From positions 310,001 to 374,000 of the forward strand of contig NZ_QYYA01000001.1 of assembly GCF_003597125.1 (NCBI RefSeq): a DNA stretch of 64,000 bases, written 5' to 3'. The translations under genes and the position numbers were made by a program. The notes beneath the pieces are model-generated. The model was not told the DNA's origin and searched no databases. It was given only the letters and a program-made list of their open reading frames with translations. This stretch comes from Alcanivorax profundi. GTDB lineage: Bacteria; Pseudomonadota; Gammaproteobacteria; Pseudomonadales; Alcanivoracaceae. Below, piece by piece: positions 53,755-63,172 of the stretch (positions within the stretch are counted from its first letter, which is position 1; every line of letters starts with the position of its first letter).

Positions 53755-54437
53755 TTCAGGACCTCAATAGGCTGATGGCCCGGCTGGGCTATCAGTTTCA
53801 GGATCTTTCCTTGCTGGAGCTGGCGCTGACCCATCGCAGCGTCAGCCGGCATCGCAACTACGAACGCCTGGAGTTTCTGGGCGATGCTCAGCTCGGCCAG
53901 ATTATCTCGGTAGCCCTGTTTTCCCGTTTTCCGGAGGCCGCGGAAGGTCAGTTGACCCGCATGCGCGCCACTCTGGTGCGGGGTCAGACGCTGGCGCTGG
54001 TTGCACGTGAGCTGGGCCTCGGTGACCATTTAACGCTGGGCGGAGGGGAGCTGAAAAGCGGTGGTTACCGTCGAGATTCCATTCTTGCCGATGCGTTGGA
54101 GGCCATTATCGGCGCTATGCTGATTGATGGTGGAGAAGAAACTTGCCGGCAGGTGGTACTGGGCTGGTATGAAAGCCGTCTTGAAAAAATTACTCCGCAA
54201 AATGCCCAGAAAGATGCCAAAACCCGCTTGCAGGAATGGCTCCAGGCGCGCAAGTTCGAACTGCCAGTATATCAAGTGATCAAGGTCGAGGGTCTGGCCC
54301 CTAAACAGACCTTTGATGTGACCTGCGAACTTGAGCAGGTGGAGAAAACGTTTGCGGCCCAGGGGGCCAGCCGCCGCAAAGCTGAGCAGCAGGCGGCGGC
54401 GGATGCCCTGGTCTGGCTGGAGCAGCAGTATGACTGA
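53751..54437 (+). CDS. rnc: Ribonuclease III
   Basis: A 228-residue RNase III: catalytic motif ERLEFLGDAQLG, second acidic site DALEAIIGAMLID, and C-terminal double-stranded-RNA-binding domain (DAKTRLQEWLQARK). The start is GTG 53751 overlapping the DUF4845 stop. It processes rRNA and many regulatory RNAs. Confidence 0.97.
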   Translation: MIQDLNRLMARLGYQFQDLSLLELALTHRSVSRHRNYERLEFLGDAQLGQIISVALFSRFPEAAEGQLTRMRATLVRGQTLALVARELGLGDHLTLGGGELKSGGYRRDSILADALEAIIGAMLIDGGEETCRQVVLGWYESRLEKITPQNAQKDAKTRLQEWLQARKFELPVYQVIKVEGLAPKQTFDVTCELEQVEKTFAAQGASRRKAEQQAAADALVWLEQQYD

Positions 54438-55341
54438 AAATGCCGATGTGACTCGTTGTGGCATGGTGTCCATTGTCGGGCGTCCCAATGTGGGCAAGTC
54501 CACCCTGATGAATCATCTTATCGGGCAGAAAGTCAGCATCACCTCCCGTAAGCCGCAGACCACCCGGCATCGTATCCACGGTATTCATACCCGTGATAAT
54601 TACCAGATCGTGTTTGCCGATACCCCCGGGATTCATACCGGGCAGGACCGCGCCTTGAACCGTGCGATGAATGATGCGGCGGTATCCACCCTCAGTGGCG
54701 TGGATGTGGTGTGTATGATGGTCGATGGACTGAAATGGACGGCGGCGGACGAGCACGTCCTGTCGTTGTTACCGGCTAACCCGGACGTGCCGGTTCTGTT
54801 GATTATCAACAAGGTGGATAGCCTTGAGGACAAGGCTGAGTTGTTGCCGCACATTCAATCGTTGAGTGAGCGTTATCCCTTCGAGGCGGTGATCCCGGTG
54901 TCTGCCTTGAAAGAACAGAATCTGCTGGAGCTGGAAAAAGCCCTGGTGGAGCGTCTCCCGGAAGGGGACTTCTGGTATGACGAGGACCAACTGACGGACC
55001 GTAGCCTGCGGTTCATGGCCGCTGAAATTATCCGCGAAAAAGTGGTGCGCCAGCTGGGCCAGGAAGTCCCCCATCAGGTCAGTGTAGAAGTGGAGCTGTG
55101 GGAAGACGGCCCCCGTGTTACTGACATCTCGGCGGCGATTCTGGTTGAGCGCCGGGGTCAGAAGAAGATTCTGATTGGCGATAAGGGTGAGCGTATCAAA
55201 CAGATCGGCACCCAGGCCCGTGAGGATATCGAACGGCTGATTGAGCGACGAGTGATGCTCAATCTGTGGGTGAAGATCAAGGCGGGTTGGTCTGACGACG
55301 CCCGCGCGTTGCGCTCACTTGGCTACGATGAGCCACGCTGA
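54430..55341 (+). CDS. era: GTPase Era
   Basis: A 303-residue GTPase with G1 GRPNVGKST, G3 DTPG, G4 NKVD and a C-terminal KH domain (KKILIGDKGERIKQIG) that binds 16S rRNA. It overlaps rnc by eight bases and recO by 14. Confidence 0.98.
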   Translation: MTENADVTRCGMVSIVGRPNVGKSTLMNHLIGQKVSITSRKPQTTRHRIHGIHTRDNYQIVFADTPGIHTGQDRALNRAMNDAAVSTLSGVDVVCMMVDGLKWTAADEHVLSLLPANPDVPVLLIINKVDSLEDKAELLPHIQSLSERYPFEAVIPVSALKEQNLLELEKALVERLPEGDFWYDEDQLTDRSLRFMAAEIIREKVVRQLGQEVPHQVSVEVELWEDGPRVTDISAAILVERRGQKKILIGDKGERIKQIGTQAREDIERLIERRVMLNLWVKIKAGWSDDARALRSLGYDEPR

Positions 55342-55993
55342 GGACGCTCTCCAACCCGCCTGGCTGCTTCACCGGCGCCCGTTTCGCAATACCAGCCTGA
55401 TTGTCGAGTTATTCGTGCCCCGTCTGGGTCGTATCGGAGCGGTGGTCAGGGGAGGGCGCAAGGACCCTTCGCTGGCGCCGTTTCGTCCCTTGCTGGTCGA
55501 GCTGAAGTCGTCTGGGGAGTTATATTCCCTGCGGAGCTGCGAGCCTGCAGGCTCCGCCGTCAAGCTGGAAGGGAAAGCCCTGTATTGTGGTTTTTACCTC
55601 AATGAATTGCTGACGCGTCTGCTCCACCGCGATGACCCTCACCCCGATCTTTGGCCGCTTTACGAGCAGGCCCTTGGCTGGCTGGCCGACGGGGAGCCCC
55701 AGGATGTGGTATTGCGTCAGTTTGAATTGGGGCTGCTGGACGAAATGGGCTACGGCATAGACCTGAGTCAGGATATACAGGGGGAGCCCGTACAGGCTGG
55801 CCGCTATTACCAACTGGACCCGGAGCAAGGACTGTTGGCGGCTAGTCAGGGGTATTCGGGAAATGATCTACTGGCGGTGATCAATGGTGACTGGCAACCC
55901 GCAACTCGCAAGGCTGCCCTGCACTTGTGCCGGGCCTTGTTGGCTCCGCATCTTGGCGACAGGCCCCTCAAGAGCCGGGAGCTTTTTCGCTGA
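55328..55993 (+). CDS. recO: DNA repair protein RecO
   Basis: A 221-residue RecO: N-terminal OB-fold ([20 protein letters not shown]) and helical C-terminal part ([15 protein letters not shown]). RecO loads RecA with RecR. ATG 55328 lies inside the era 3' end. Confidence 0.93.
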   Translation: MSHAEDALQPAWLLHRRPFRNTSLIVELFVPRLGRIGAVVRGGRKDPSLAPFRPLLVELKSSGELYSLRSCEPAGSAVKLEGKALYCGFYLNELLTRLLHRDDPHPDLWPLYEQALGWLADGEPQDVVLRQFELGLLDEMGYGIDLSQDIQGEPVQAGRYYQLDPEQGLLAASQGYSGNDLLAVINGDWQPATRKAALHLCRALLAPHLGDRPLKSRELFR

Positions 55994-56055
55994 CCCGACC
56001 GGGCTTCAAGCTGGGCGGCGATGCTAAGTACAGAATTCGATACAAGGAAAAAACC

Positions 56056-56784
56056 ATGTCCAAAGTATTGCTTGGTGTGAACATTGATCATGTGGCGACC
56101 CTGCGTCAGGCCCGTGGTACCCGTTACCCGGAACCGGTGCAGGCGGCGTTGGTGGCAGAGCAGGCGGGGGCCGATGGCATTACTGTGCATTTGCGTGAAG
56201 ACCGTCGTCATATCAATGACCGTGATGTAGAGCTGCTGGCGCAGACCCTGCAGACACGCATGAATCTGGAAATGGCCGCCACGGAAGAAATGGTTGCTAT
56301 CGCGACCCGTGTCCAGCCGGCACATTGTTGTCTGGTGCCAGAAAAGCGCGAGGAGTTGACCACCGAAGGCGGGCTGGATGTGGTCGGCAATCAGGCGTGG
56401 ATTGCGCGGTGCTGCAATACCCTGGCGGACGCCGGTATCGATGTGTCGCTATTTATCGATGCGGATCCGGCACAGATTCGCGCGGCCAGTGAATGTGGTG
56501 CGCCCACCATAGAAATTCATACCGGTCACTATGCCGATGCCACCAGCTCCGACGTGCAGGCCGCAGAGCTCAAGCGTATTCGTGAGGCAACAGCGCTGGC
56601 GCTGGAGTTGGGGCTGGTGGTTAACGCCGGCCACGGTTTGCACTATCACAACACGTTGCCTATCGCGGCAATTCCCGGAATGAACGAGCTGAACATCGGC
56701 CATGGCATCATTGCCCGTGCGGTGATCAGTGGCCTTCACCAGGCCGTAAAAGACATGCGCGAGTTGATCGATCAGGCTTCTTGA
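56056..56784 (+). CDS. pdxJ: Pyridoxine 5'-phosphate synthase
   Basis: A 242-residue TIM-barrel enzyme of the PdxJ family ([45 protein letters not shown]). It makes pyridoxine phosphate in the DXP-dependent vitamin B6 pathway. ATG 56056 follows AAGGAAAAAA. It is the last gene of the long rpoE-pdxJ run. Confidence 0.97.
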   Translation: MSKVLLGVNIDHVATLRQARGTRYPEPVQAALVAEQAGADGITVHLREDRRHINDRDVELLAQTLQTRMNLEMAATEEMVAIATRVQPAHCCLVPEKREELTTEGGLDVVGNQAWIARCCNTLADAGIDVSLFIDADPAQIRAASECGAPTIEIHTGHYADATSSDVQAAELKRIREATALALELGLVVNAGHGLHYHNTLPIAAIPGMNELNIGHGIIARAVISGLHQAVKDMRELIDQAS

Positions 56785-56802
56785 GTAACGGGAAGCCAGA
56801 AA

Positions 56803-56838
56803 AAAACCTCCGCCCCTTATCGGGAGCGGAGGTTTTTT
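56803..56838. terminator. Bidirectional rho-independent terminator
   Basis: AAAACCTCCGC and GCGGAGGTTTT form the stem of a hairpin flanked by A and T runs, between pdxJ and the convergent DUF4198 gene. Confidence 0.93.
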
Positions 56839-56872
56839 GTCTCAGCCTCCGGGTGCCGGGCGCCCGGTGTCA

Positions 56873-57679
56873 TTACATTGGCAGTACTTCGAAGGTCCCA
56901 AGGTATTGCAGGCGGCGTTGCTCTGCTTTCTTGTGGACCGTTTTGTTGTCACTGGTGCCAATTTCCAGGAAGTAACGGCCTGCGGAGGGCCAGGTGATTT
57001 CGACAACCCCTTTCTTGTCACTGGTCACACTCCAGTCTTCCTGGCTGTCACGATAGCGGGTGCCACCGGGTACCAGTTCTACTTTCAGTTCCGGGGCGGG
57101 TTTGCCGTCCACCAGCAGGCGCCATCGGCTTGTTTCACCAGCATAGAGGTCATTGGGGTGGGTCAGCATTTCCAGCTCCAGCCCCTTGCCGGTGGGCTCA
57201 AGCGCGGTCTTGTTCGGGGCCCCCAGGGTGACAAAGGTCTCCAGACGGTTGTGGACTTCCATCAGCTTCACATTGCTGGCGTTCTTGGGCAGTTCGGCCA
57301 GCATCTTGTCGACGTCGTTGCCACGGCCCCGCTTGCGCTCGCCGTCCACTTCATACATCAGGAAGTAACCGGGCTTGGCCACGGCGATGCGATAGCTGCC
57401 TTCCTGCTCCAGTTCTACGTCGAATACGGAGCGGGTGTGCATCTGGGTCACATGGTCCACCGCAGCAGGCTTGCCATCCGGACCGGTGACTTCCACGCCG
57501 TCTACCGGGTAGGCGCGCTCAAAACCAAAAATCTCGTTGGAGATGCTGGCATCCACGGTGATCCACTGGGGCTCGGATACCGCGGTGTGGCTGGGGAGCA
57601 GCCACAGTTTGTGGGCCTGCGCGGGCATGGCTGTGGCCAGCAGGGTGGCCAGGCCAAGGTGTTTGATCAGGGAACGCAT
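56873..57679 (-). CDS. DUF4198 periplasmic protein
   Basis: A 268-residue protein with a signal peptide (HLGLATLLATAMPAQA) ending just before HKLWLLP, the usual N-terminus of DUF4198 proteins, which accompany metal (Ni/Co/Fe) uptake genes. ATG 57679 follows AAGGAGAGAA. It is the last of three minus-strand genes (PepSY, DUF2271, DUF4198) that probably form one transcript. Confidence 0.82.
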   Translation of the reverse strand: MRSLIKHLGLATLLATAMPAQAHKLWLLPSHTAVSEPQWITVDASISNEIFGFERAYPVDGVEVTGPDGKPAAVDHVTQMHTRSVFDVELEQEGSYRIAVAKPGYFLMYEVDGERKRGRGNDVDKMLAELPKNASNVKLMEVHNRLETFVTLGAPNKTALEPTGKGLELEMLTHPNDLYAGETSRWRLLVDGKPAPELKVELVPGGTRYRDSQEDWSVTSDKKGVVEITWPSAGRYFLEIGTSDNKTVHKKAEQRRLQYLGTFEVLPM

Positions 57680-57717
57680 AATTCTCTCCTTCATCCTGTT
57701 CTGGGTGTGGTTCCGGG

Positions 57718-58206
57718 TCAGGGCGTGATGGTCAGGGTGACCGTGCCCAATTCGTTGCTGCCGTTAACGGTTTGGTTCTGGGCCTGGTCTGCGGGCCAGC
57801 TGAAGGGCAGCCGCAGCACCTCCCGTCCGCCCACTTCCCGGGCGGCTTCTACCACCAGTTCGTAGTCGCCTGCGGGCAGTGCTTTCAGCGCGTCGAGTTC
57901 AGCGAAATCCACGCTGTGGCTGCCGGGTGGCCGGGTCGCGCCTGTCAGGCCGTCATAGGGCCTGGACTGGCCACGGCCAGTGCGTCGCCACCACTGACGA
58001 ATGTCCTTGAGCCACTTTTCCTGGTCGTCGTACCACAGGCCCAGCGGCACAATCGTGCTGCGGTCCGGGTTTTCTATCCAGAAGGCCACATACGGGGCGT
58101 GGTATTCGGCTACCCGCAAGCGGGGCACTTCCACTTCCACATTGAAACTGGCGGCCAGGGAATGGCCGGCCAGCAGGGTGAGACACAGGGTTGTCAGTAC
58201 ACGCAT
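57718..58206 (-). CDS. DUF2271 periplasmic protein
   Basis: A 162-residue secreted protein (signal MRVLTTLCLTLLAGHSLA) with the DUF2271 pattern (YHAPYVAFWIENPDRSTIVPLGLWYDDQ, and GDYELVVEAAREVGGREVL). It is commonly encoded with PepSY and DUF4198 proteins beside TonB receptors. It lies 11 bases after the PepSY gene. Function unknown. Confidence 0.83.
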   Translation of the reverse strand: MRVLTTLCLTLLAGHSLAASFNVEVEVPRLRVAEYHAPYVAFWIENPDRSTIVPLGLWYDDQEKWLKDIRQWWRRTGRGQSRPYDGLTGATRPPGSHSVDFAELDALKALPAGDYELVVEAAREVGGREVLRLPFSWPADQAQNQTVNGSNELGTVTLTITP

Positions 58207-58217
58207 GGCGTTGTCCT

Positions 58218-58835
58218 TTAATGCATGAAGAAAATGATCAATAACCACGGGATCACAAGGCCGGCCAGTGTGACCGGCCAGGTGGCAGGCCGCCGTTTGG
58301 CATGAAGAAACATCAGGCCAAGGCCTGTAAGGGCGAACAGCAGGCTGGCGACGGCAAAAACGTCGATAAACCAGAACCACACCGTGCCAGTGTGCCGTCC
58401 CTTATGCAGATCGTTGAAAAAGGCAATCCAGCCCCGGTCGGTGACTTCCCCCATGAGCTCGCCGCTATCGAGAGTAATGGCCAGCCAGGCGTCCCCGCCG
58501 GGGCGGGGCAGGGCGACATAGACTTCATCGGGGGCCCATTCGGCCTCTTTGCCGGTGCTGTCGAGGGCGAACTCCTGGTCCAGCCATTGTTGAACCGGAG
58601 CCGGTAGCGGCCCGGATTGCCGTTGGTTCAGCACGATCAGAAGGGAGTCGGGCAGCTGGCCTTCCAGGGGCCGGGTGACCGGGTCTGCCGGGATATCGTT
58701 GGCATGGTTCAGGGTGATGCCGGTAATACTGAACAACAGCAGGCTGATCAGGCAGAGTGCGGAACTGACCCAGTGCCACTGGTGGAGTTGTTTCAGCCAG
58801 AAGGCCTTGCGCTTCTTGTTCACGTTGAGACCCAT
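58218..58835 (-). CDS. PepSY-associated membrane protein
   Basis: A 205-residue protein with an N-terminal helix (LHQWHWVSSALCLISLLLF) holding histidines, a periplasmic part with a PepSY-like segment, and two C-terminal helices (FIDVFAVASLLFALTGLGLMF). Such proteins occur with siderophore or haem receptors and may reduce or release iron. It is first in its operon and starts 20 bases from a Fur-box-like site. Confidence 0.82.
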   Translation of the reverse strand: MGLNVNKKRKAFWLKQLHQWHWVSSALCLISLLLFSITGITLNHANDIPADPVTRPLEGQLPDSLLIVLNQRQSGPLPAPVQQWLDQEFALDSTGKEAEWAPDEVYVALPRPGGDAWLAITLDSGELMGEVTDRGWIAFFNDLHKGRHTGTVWFWFIDVFAVASLLFALTGLGLMFLHAKRRPATWPVTLAGLVIPWLLIIFFMH

Positions 58836-58854
58836 GTCCAGAGTGAGCAGGGAT

Positions 58855-58873
58855 GTTAATGAGAATGGTTATA
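58855..58873. promoter_or_regulatory. Fur-box candidate between the PepSY and response-regulator genes
   Basis: GTTAATGAGAATGGTTATA agrees with the 19-base Fur consensus GATAATGATAATCATTATC at 14 positions by my count. A second, weaker 11-of-19 match lies at 58951-58969. The site is placed to control both divergent operons. Confidence 0.55.
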
Positions 58874-58974
58874 GCTATACAGGTGATGAGGCGTAAAGAA
58901 TGTAAGCAGGAGGGCAATGAATTTTGTTCAATAAAAAACTGGATTATGCGAATAGTAATTCTTATCATTTGCGG

Positions 58975-59685
58975 ATGAATGCCTTTGCCCAGCTTCCCGC
59001 CCGACTTCTTATCATTGAGGACGATGCCGTCCTTGGTGGGCACTTGCGGGATTTTCTCTCCGACAGGAAGTACCAGGTTTCCCTTTGCGCCGATGGGGCT
59101 GTGGGCCTCGGTGAGGCGGCCAGTGGGCAATATGATCTGGTGCTTCTTGATATCCTGTTGCCCGGGCTGAATGGCCTCGAACTGTTGGCTGAGCTACGAA
59201 AGCAATGCCCGGTGCCGGTTATTGTGGTTTCGGCGTTGGGGGATGAAGAGGCCCGGATTCGCGGTTTGATCAGTGGGGCTGACGACTATCTGCCGAAACC
59301 CTTCAGCATGACAGAGCTTGGCGTCAGAATAGATGTGGTTCTGCGCAGGGTCGCGATGGAACGCAATCTGCGTGCCCGGGTTGAGGAGAGTGGTGGACTT
59401 CACCTCAATGACGCTGAGCAGATTGCCCTCTACAACGGGGATGATCTTGGACTAACGACCACTGAATTCCGGTTGCTTCAGGTCCTGCTTGAGCATCGCG
59501 AGCAGGTGCTCAGCAAGCCATTTCTCTATCAGGCAGTGCTCCATCGTGGTTGCGGCAGGCATGATCGCAGTCTGGATCTGCATGTTAGTCATTTGCGCAG
59601 GAAGTTGCGTCAAGGTGGGCTCCCGGACTCTCCGGTACGGACTGTTTGGGGGCAGGGGTACACCCTGATTACTGAACACTTGTGA
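58975..59685 (+). CDS. OmpR-family response regulator
   Basis: A 236-residue regulator: receiver domain (acidic pocket E15/D16/D17, phospho-acceptor D59 in LVLLDILLPG) and winged-helix DNA-binding domain (TTEFRLLQVLLEH, SLDLHVSHLRRKLR). I prefer ATG 58975; a TTG 17 codons earlier is open. The histidine kinase gene overlaps its stop by four bases. It probably controls the TonB receptor operon downstream. Confidence 0.92.
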   Translation: MNAFAQLPARLLIIEDDAVLGGHLRDFLSDRKYQVSLCADGAVGLGEAASGQYDLVLLDILLPGLNGLELLAELRKQCPVPVIVVSALGDEEARIRGLISGADDYLPKPFSMTELGVRIDVVLRRVAMERNLRARVEESGGLHLNDAEQIALYNGDDLGLTTTEFRLLQVLLEHREQVLSKPFLYQAVLHRGCGRHDRSLDLHVSHLRRKLRQGGLPDSPVRTVWGQGYTLITEHL

Positions 59686-61043
59686 GTTTCATCTCGCCTC
59701 TCTACCGTCACCGTCTGCTGTGGCGCCTTGTTGTCGTTCTGATTCCCACGGCGGTGATCACAATGATGGCTGGCTCGTGGTTGTTAGGCGAGCTGCGAAG
59801 TGATGCCCAACGATTAAGCGAACCGGCGAAGGCAGAACTGACAGCCTATGCCAGGGATGCCCAGCGTGCCTGGCGCGAGGGTGGTGAAACCGGCGTGGCG
59901 GCATGGCTTGCTTACATGCGCGAGCGGGAAGTCGGTGATATTGCCGTCGTTGATTCCCGCGACCAGTCCCTGAGCGGTATCCCCCTGACCGCAAGTGAGC
60001 GGGGCGGATTACGGTTTCAGCGTAGTTTGCGCAGTGGCATGAGCTTCCGTTACGGGAAGCGGATGCCATATGTTGGTATTCCCTTTCCGGACAACGCAGA
60101 AGACGGCCGCTTGCTGATTCAGTTGCCGCCGCGCCTGCGGCCTGGTGGTTATTGGCCTTATCTGGAAACGGTACTGCTGATTCTGATTCCTGGTTTGTCT
60201 TCTTTTGCCCTTGGTTTGTTGTTGTTCTGGCGAGTCAGGGTGCCCCTGAGAGCGCTTCAGAAACAGGTGTTGGCGTTCAAGGACGATACCCGTGCGAGAG
60301 TCGACCCGCCACTGAGCGATCGGCGGGATGAGTTCGGTGATTTAGCCCGAAGTTTCAACCGCATGGCGGATCAGGTTTCAGCCATGCTGGCCACTCAACG
60401 ACAGCTGCTGAACGACATGTCCCACGAGCTCCGTACCCCTCTCAGTCGTCTGTCGGTCGCCCTTGAGTCCCGTATGGATGAAACCGCGTTACGGGATAGA
60501 GTCTCGGCTGAACTGGTCCGTATGCAGGCTCTGGTGGACGATACTCTCGCGCTTGGCTGGCAGGATACCGCCGTGGAGAAGGATCAGCTTCAGCCCCTTT
60601 CTGTCGTCGCCTTGTGGGATCTGGTTATCGACAATGCGTGCTTTGAAAGCGGCTGGGAGAAGTGGCGTTTTCCGTGTCTTCTTGCCAATGAAGCGACGAT
60701 AAAAGGGCACCTTAATATATTGGCTCAGGTGTTTGAGAATCTTGTCCGAAACGCGATAAGGCATTCTCCTGCTGACGGGCAGATTGTTCTGGATGGTGTT
60801 TGTGAGGGAGGGAATTGGCATCTGACCCTGACGGATCAAGGGCCGGGTGTTCCTGTCTCAAGCCTTGAGAGCATTTTTGATCCTTTTGTCAGGCTGGATG
60901 CGGCGCGAAAAGAAAGCGGGTTCGGCCTTGGCCTCAGTATCGCGTTGCGAGCAGTGAGGCGCCTGGAGGGTGATATGTGGGCAGAGAACGCAACTCCGGG
61001 TTTGAAAATACACATTCGGCTTCCTGCTTCCCCTCCTGTATAG
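59682..61043 (+). CDS. Sensor histidine kinase
   Basis: A 453-residue kinase with two membrane helices (about 13-33 and 161-184), a short periplasmic sensing region of about 125 residues, a HAMP segment, the H-box (NDMSHELRTPLS, His248) and an ATPase domain (N-box FENLVRNAIRHS, G-boxes DQGPGVP and GFGLGLSI). It starts at GTG 59682. The signal is unknown, possibly iron or another metal in view of the context. Confidence 0.93.
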   Translation: MSFISPLYRHRLLWRLVVVLIPTAVITMMAGSWLLGELRSDAQRLSEPAKAELTAYARDAQRAWREGGETGVAAWLAYMREREVGDIAVVDSRDQSLSGIPLTASERGGLRFQRSLRSGMSFRYGKRMPYVGIPFPDNAEDGRLLIQLPPRLRPGGYWPYLETVLLILIPGLSSFALGLLLFWRVRVPLRALQKQVLAFKDDTRARVDPPLSDRRDEFGDLARSFNRMADQVSAMLATQRQLLNDMSHELRTPLSRLSVALESRMDETALRDRVSAELVRMQALVDDTLALGWQDTAVEKDQLQPLSVVALWDLVIDNACFESGWEKWRFPCLLANEATIKGHLNILAQVFENLVRNAIRHSPADGQIVLDGVCEGGNWHLTLTDQGPGVPVSSLESIFDPFVRLDAARKESGFGLGLSIALRAVRRLEGDMWAENATPGLKIHIRLPASPPV

Positions 61044-61063
61044 AATGTAAATCCCCTTTATTT

Positions 61064-61082
61064 GCAAATAAGAATTAATATC
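61064..61082 (+). promoter_or_regulatory. Second Fur-box candidate, before the TonB receptor
   Basis: GCAAATAAGAATTAATATC agrees with the Fur consensus at 13 of 19 positions by my count and lies about 80 bases before the receptor start. The AT-rich region also suits a promoter. Confidence 0.45.
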
Positions 61083-61159
61083 ATGCGTGCCTGAATAGGG
61101 TTCAGTTCCCGCTGGACCTTCCTGTTTCTGTTTGGGGTAAATGCAAGGAGATGAGGAGT

Positions 61160-63118
61160 ATGGCGATGCGCATGGGGGTTTTGGCTCTGGGGGTAGCGAC
61201 TGCAAGCGCTACGGTATGGGCTGATGATCAGCAAGAAGCCTACGAGCTGGGGCAGGTTTCTGTCACGGCTGGCGGCTACGTACAGCAGGTCGAAGATGCG
61301 CCGGCGTCTATTAGTGTGATCAGTCGTGAGCAGATCGAGGAGCGTTATTATCAGGACGTGACGGATGTTCTTCGTGATGTGCCTGGCGTGGTTGTCACGG
61401 GGGGAGGAGCAGGCGACAACGGTACAGATATCGTCATTCGTGGCATGCCCGCCTCTTATACTCTGATTCTGGTCGATGGCAAGCCGGTCTCTACCCGTGA
61501 GACTCGCCCCAATGGTAGTGCTGGCTTCGAGCAGAGCTGGCTGCCGCCCGTGCAGAGCATCGAGCGGGTAGAGGTGATTCGCGGGCCCATGTCGACCCTG
61601 TATGGTTCCGACGCTATGGGGGGGGTAATTAACATCATCACCCGCAAGGTCGCCGACAAGTGGGGAGGCACCGCCCAGCTGGACACAATTATCCAGGATG
61701 ATTCCCGCTCCGGGGATATTACCCAGGGTAACTTCAGTATGAGTGGCCCGCTCAAGGAAGGGCTTGCGGGGCTGCAGGTCTACGGTGGGTTTTATAACCG
61801 TGAGGAAGACCTTTTTGTGGACGGCTATGAACAGAAAGACCTGAAGAACCTGAATGCCCGGTTAAGCCTTACTCCGACAGAAAATCATGACTTCTCCATC
61901 GAGGCAAGCACCAGCGTTGATGAAAGACAATCGCTGATGGGGCGCAGTGCTGCCAGCACCGGATGTCGCGGCGGTTGTACAGATTCTTTCAATGAGCATA
62001 CCCGTGAGGCCTTTTCCGTTCAGCATACCGGGCGCTGGGGCATTGGGACGTCAGAAACGTATCTGCAGCGTGAGCGGGCTGAGAATACAACCCGTGAGAT
62101 GATTATCACCAATGATAATGCCAAAACCTCTTTGCTGATGCCGCTTGGCAATCACATGCTGACGGTCGGCGCTGATTTCACAAAGGAAAAACTGCGAGAC
62201 GACACCTCCAACCGTATTTCTGAGCGAAACAAGGTGGAGAACTCCAAATGGGCCTTCTTCGTTGAAGATGAATGGATGCTCACAGACGCATTTTCGGTGA
62301 CCGCTGGTGCCCGGGTCGATGACGATGAGAATTACGGTAGTCATGTGAGCCCGAGAGTCTATGGCGTTTGGGGATTCAGTCCGCGCTGGACATTGAAAGG
62401 CGGGGTGTCTACGGGTTTCCGTTCTCCGTCTTTGCGAGAAGTGATTCCAGACTGGGGGCAGGTGAGTCGAGGTGGCAATATTTATGGTAATCCTGACCTG
62501 CAACCGGAAACCTCGATTAACCAGGAGTTAGGTCTGTACTTTAATGCGGGACGGGCGCTAATGGCTAACGTGACGGTATTTCATACGGATTTTGAAGACA
62601 AAATTACCCGTATTGCCTGCCCGATTGAAATCTGTACCGATGGTCCAAACGATTTTGGCTCTGACCCGACCTATCGGGTCAATGTCGACGAGGCTGAAAC
62701 CCAAGGGGTGGAGTTTGCCCTGTCGTCCACCCTTGCCAAGGTGTTGTCGGTGAACCTGAGCTACACCTACACCGATTCCGAGCAAAAGTCGGGAGAGTAC
62801 GAGGGGGAGCCGCTTAACCAGCTGCCCAAGCATCTGGCCAGTCTGCAGCTTGACTGGCAAGCGACAGCAATGCTCTCTCCCTGGGCGACGGTGCGTTACC
62901 GTGGCGAAGAAAGCCAGCCGACTACCGGTCCGTCAAACAGTGCCATCATTGCGCCATCCAACACCCTTGTCGATGCTGGGGTGGGTTTCCAGTTAAGCCC
63001 GACGGCAAAATTGAATACCGGGATTTATAATCTGGCGGACAAGGAAATCTTCCAGGATGAATACGGTTACGTCGAGGATGGTCGACGTTACTGGCTGGGG
63101 GTGCAGGTCGATTTCTGA
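61160..63118 (+). CDS. TonB-dependent receptor (CirA/FepA-like)
   Basis: A protein of about 650 residues: signal peptide ending TVWA, plug domain (APASISVISREQIEERYY, IRGMPASYTLILVDGKPV, IERVEVIRGPMSTLYGSDAMGGVINI) and a 22-strand barrel ending in F. The plug resembles catecholate-siderophore receptors CirA/FepA. Starts at 61151, 61160 and 61166 are all possible; 61160 lies nine bases after AAGGAG. Fur-like sites and the preceding two-component genes suggest regulation by iron or by its ligand. Confidence 0.92.
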   Translation: MAMRMGVLALGVATASATVWADDQQEAYELGQVSVTAGGYVQQVEDAPASISVISREQIEERYYQDVTDVLRDVPGVVVTGGGAGDNGTDIVIRGMPASYTLILVDGKPVSTRETRPNGSAGFEQSWLPPVQSIERVEVIRGPMSTLYGSDAMGGVINIITRKVADKWGGTAQLDTIIQDDSRSGDITQGNFSMSGPLKEGLAGLQVYGGFYNREEDLFVDGYEQKDLKNLNARLSLTPTENHDFSIEASTSVDERQSLMGRSAASTGCRGGCTDSFNEHTREAFSVQHTGRWGIGTSETYLQRERAENTTREMIITNDNAKTSLLMPLGNHMLTVGADFTKEKLRDDTSNRISERNKVENSKWAFFVEDEWMLTDAFSVTAGARVDDDENYGSHVSPRVYGVWGFSPRWTLKGGVSTGFRSPSLREVIPDWGQVSRGGNIYGNPDLQPETSINQELGLYFNAGRALMANVTVFHTDFEDKITRIACPIEICTDGPNDFGSDPTYRVNVDEAETQGVEFALSSTLAKVLSVNLSYTYTDSEQKSGEYEGEPLNQLPKHLASLQLDWQATAMLSPWATVRYRGEESQPTTGPSNSAIIAPSNTLVDAGVGFQLSPTAKLNTGIYNLADKEIFQDEYGYVEDGRRYWLGVQVDF

Positions 63119-63135
63119 TTGTCTTAATGCAGGTT

Positions 63136-63163
63136 AACAACGCCGGCGATAGCCGGCGTTGTT
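63136..63163. terminator. Bidirectional terminator hairpin
   Basis: A perfect 12-base stem, AACAACGCCGGC-gata-GCCGGCGTTGTT, between the convergent receptor and DUF4168 genes. The A/T ends are short, so efficiency is uncertain. Confidence 0.75.
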
Positions 63164-63172
63164 GGTTCTGAC

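Noticed and set aside
56837-57865. 342-codon open frame on the plus strand
   Set aside because: It is antisense to the DUF4198 gene, which has a signal peptide and a good ribosome site. The frame also starts inside a terminator.
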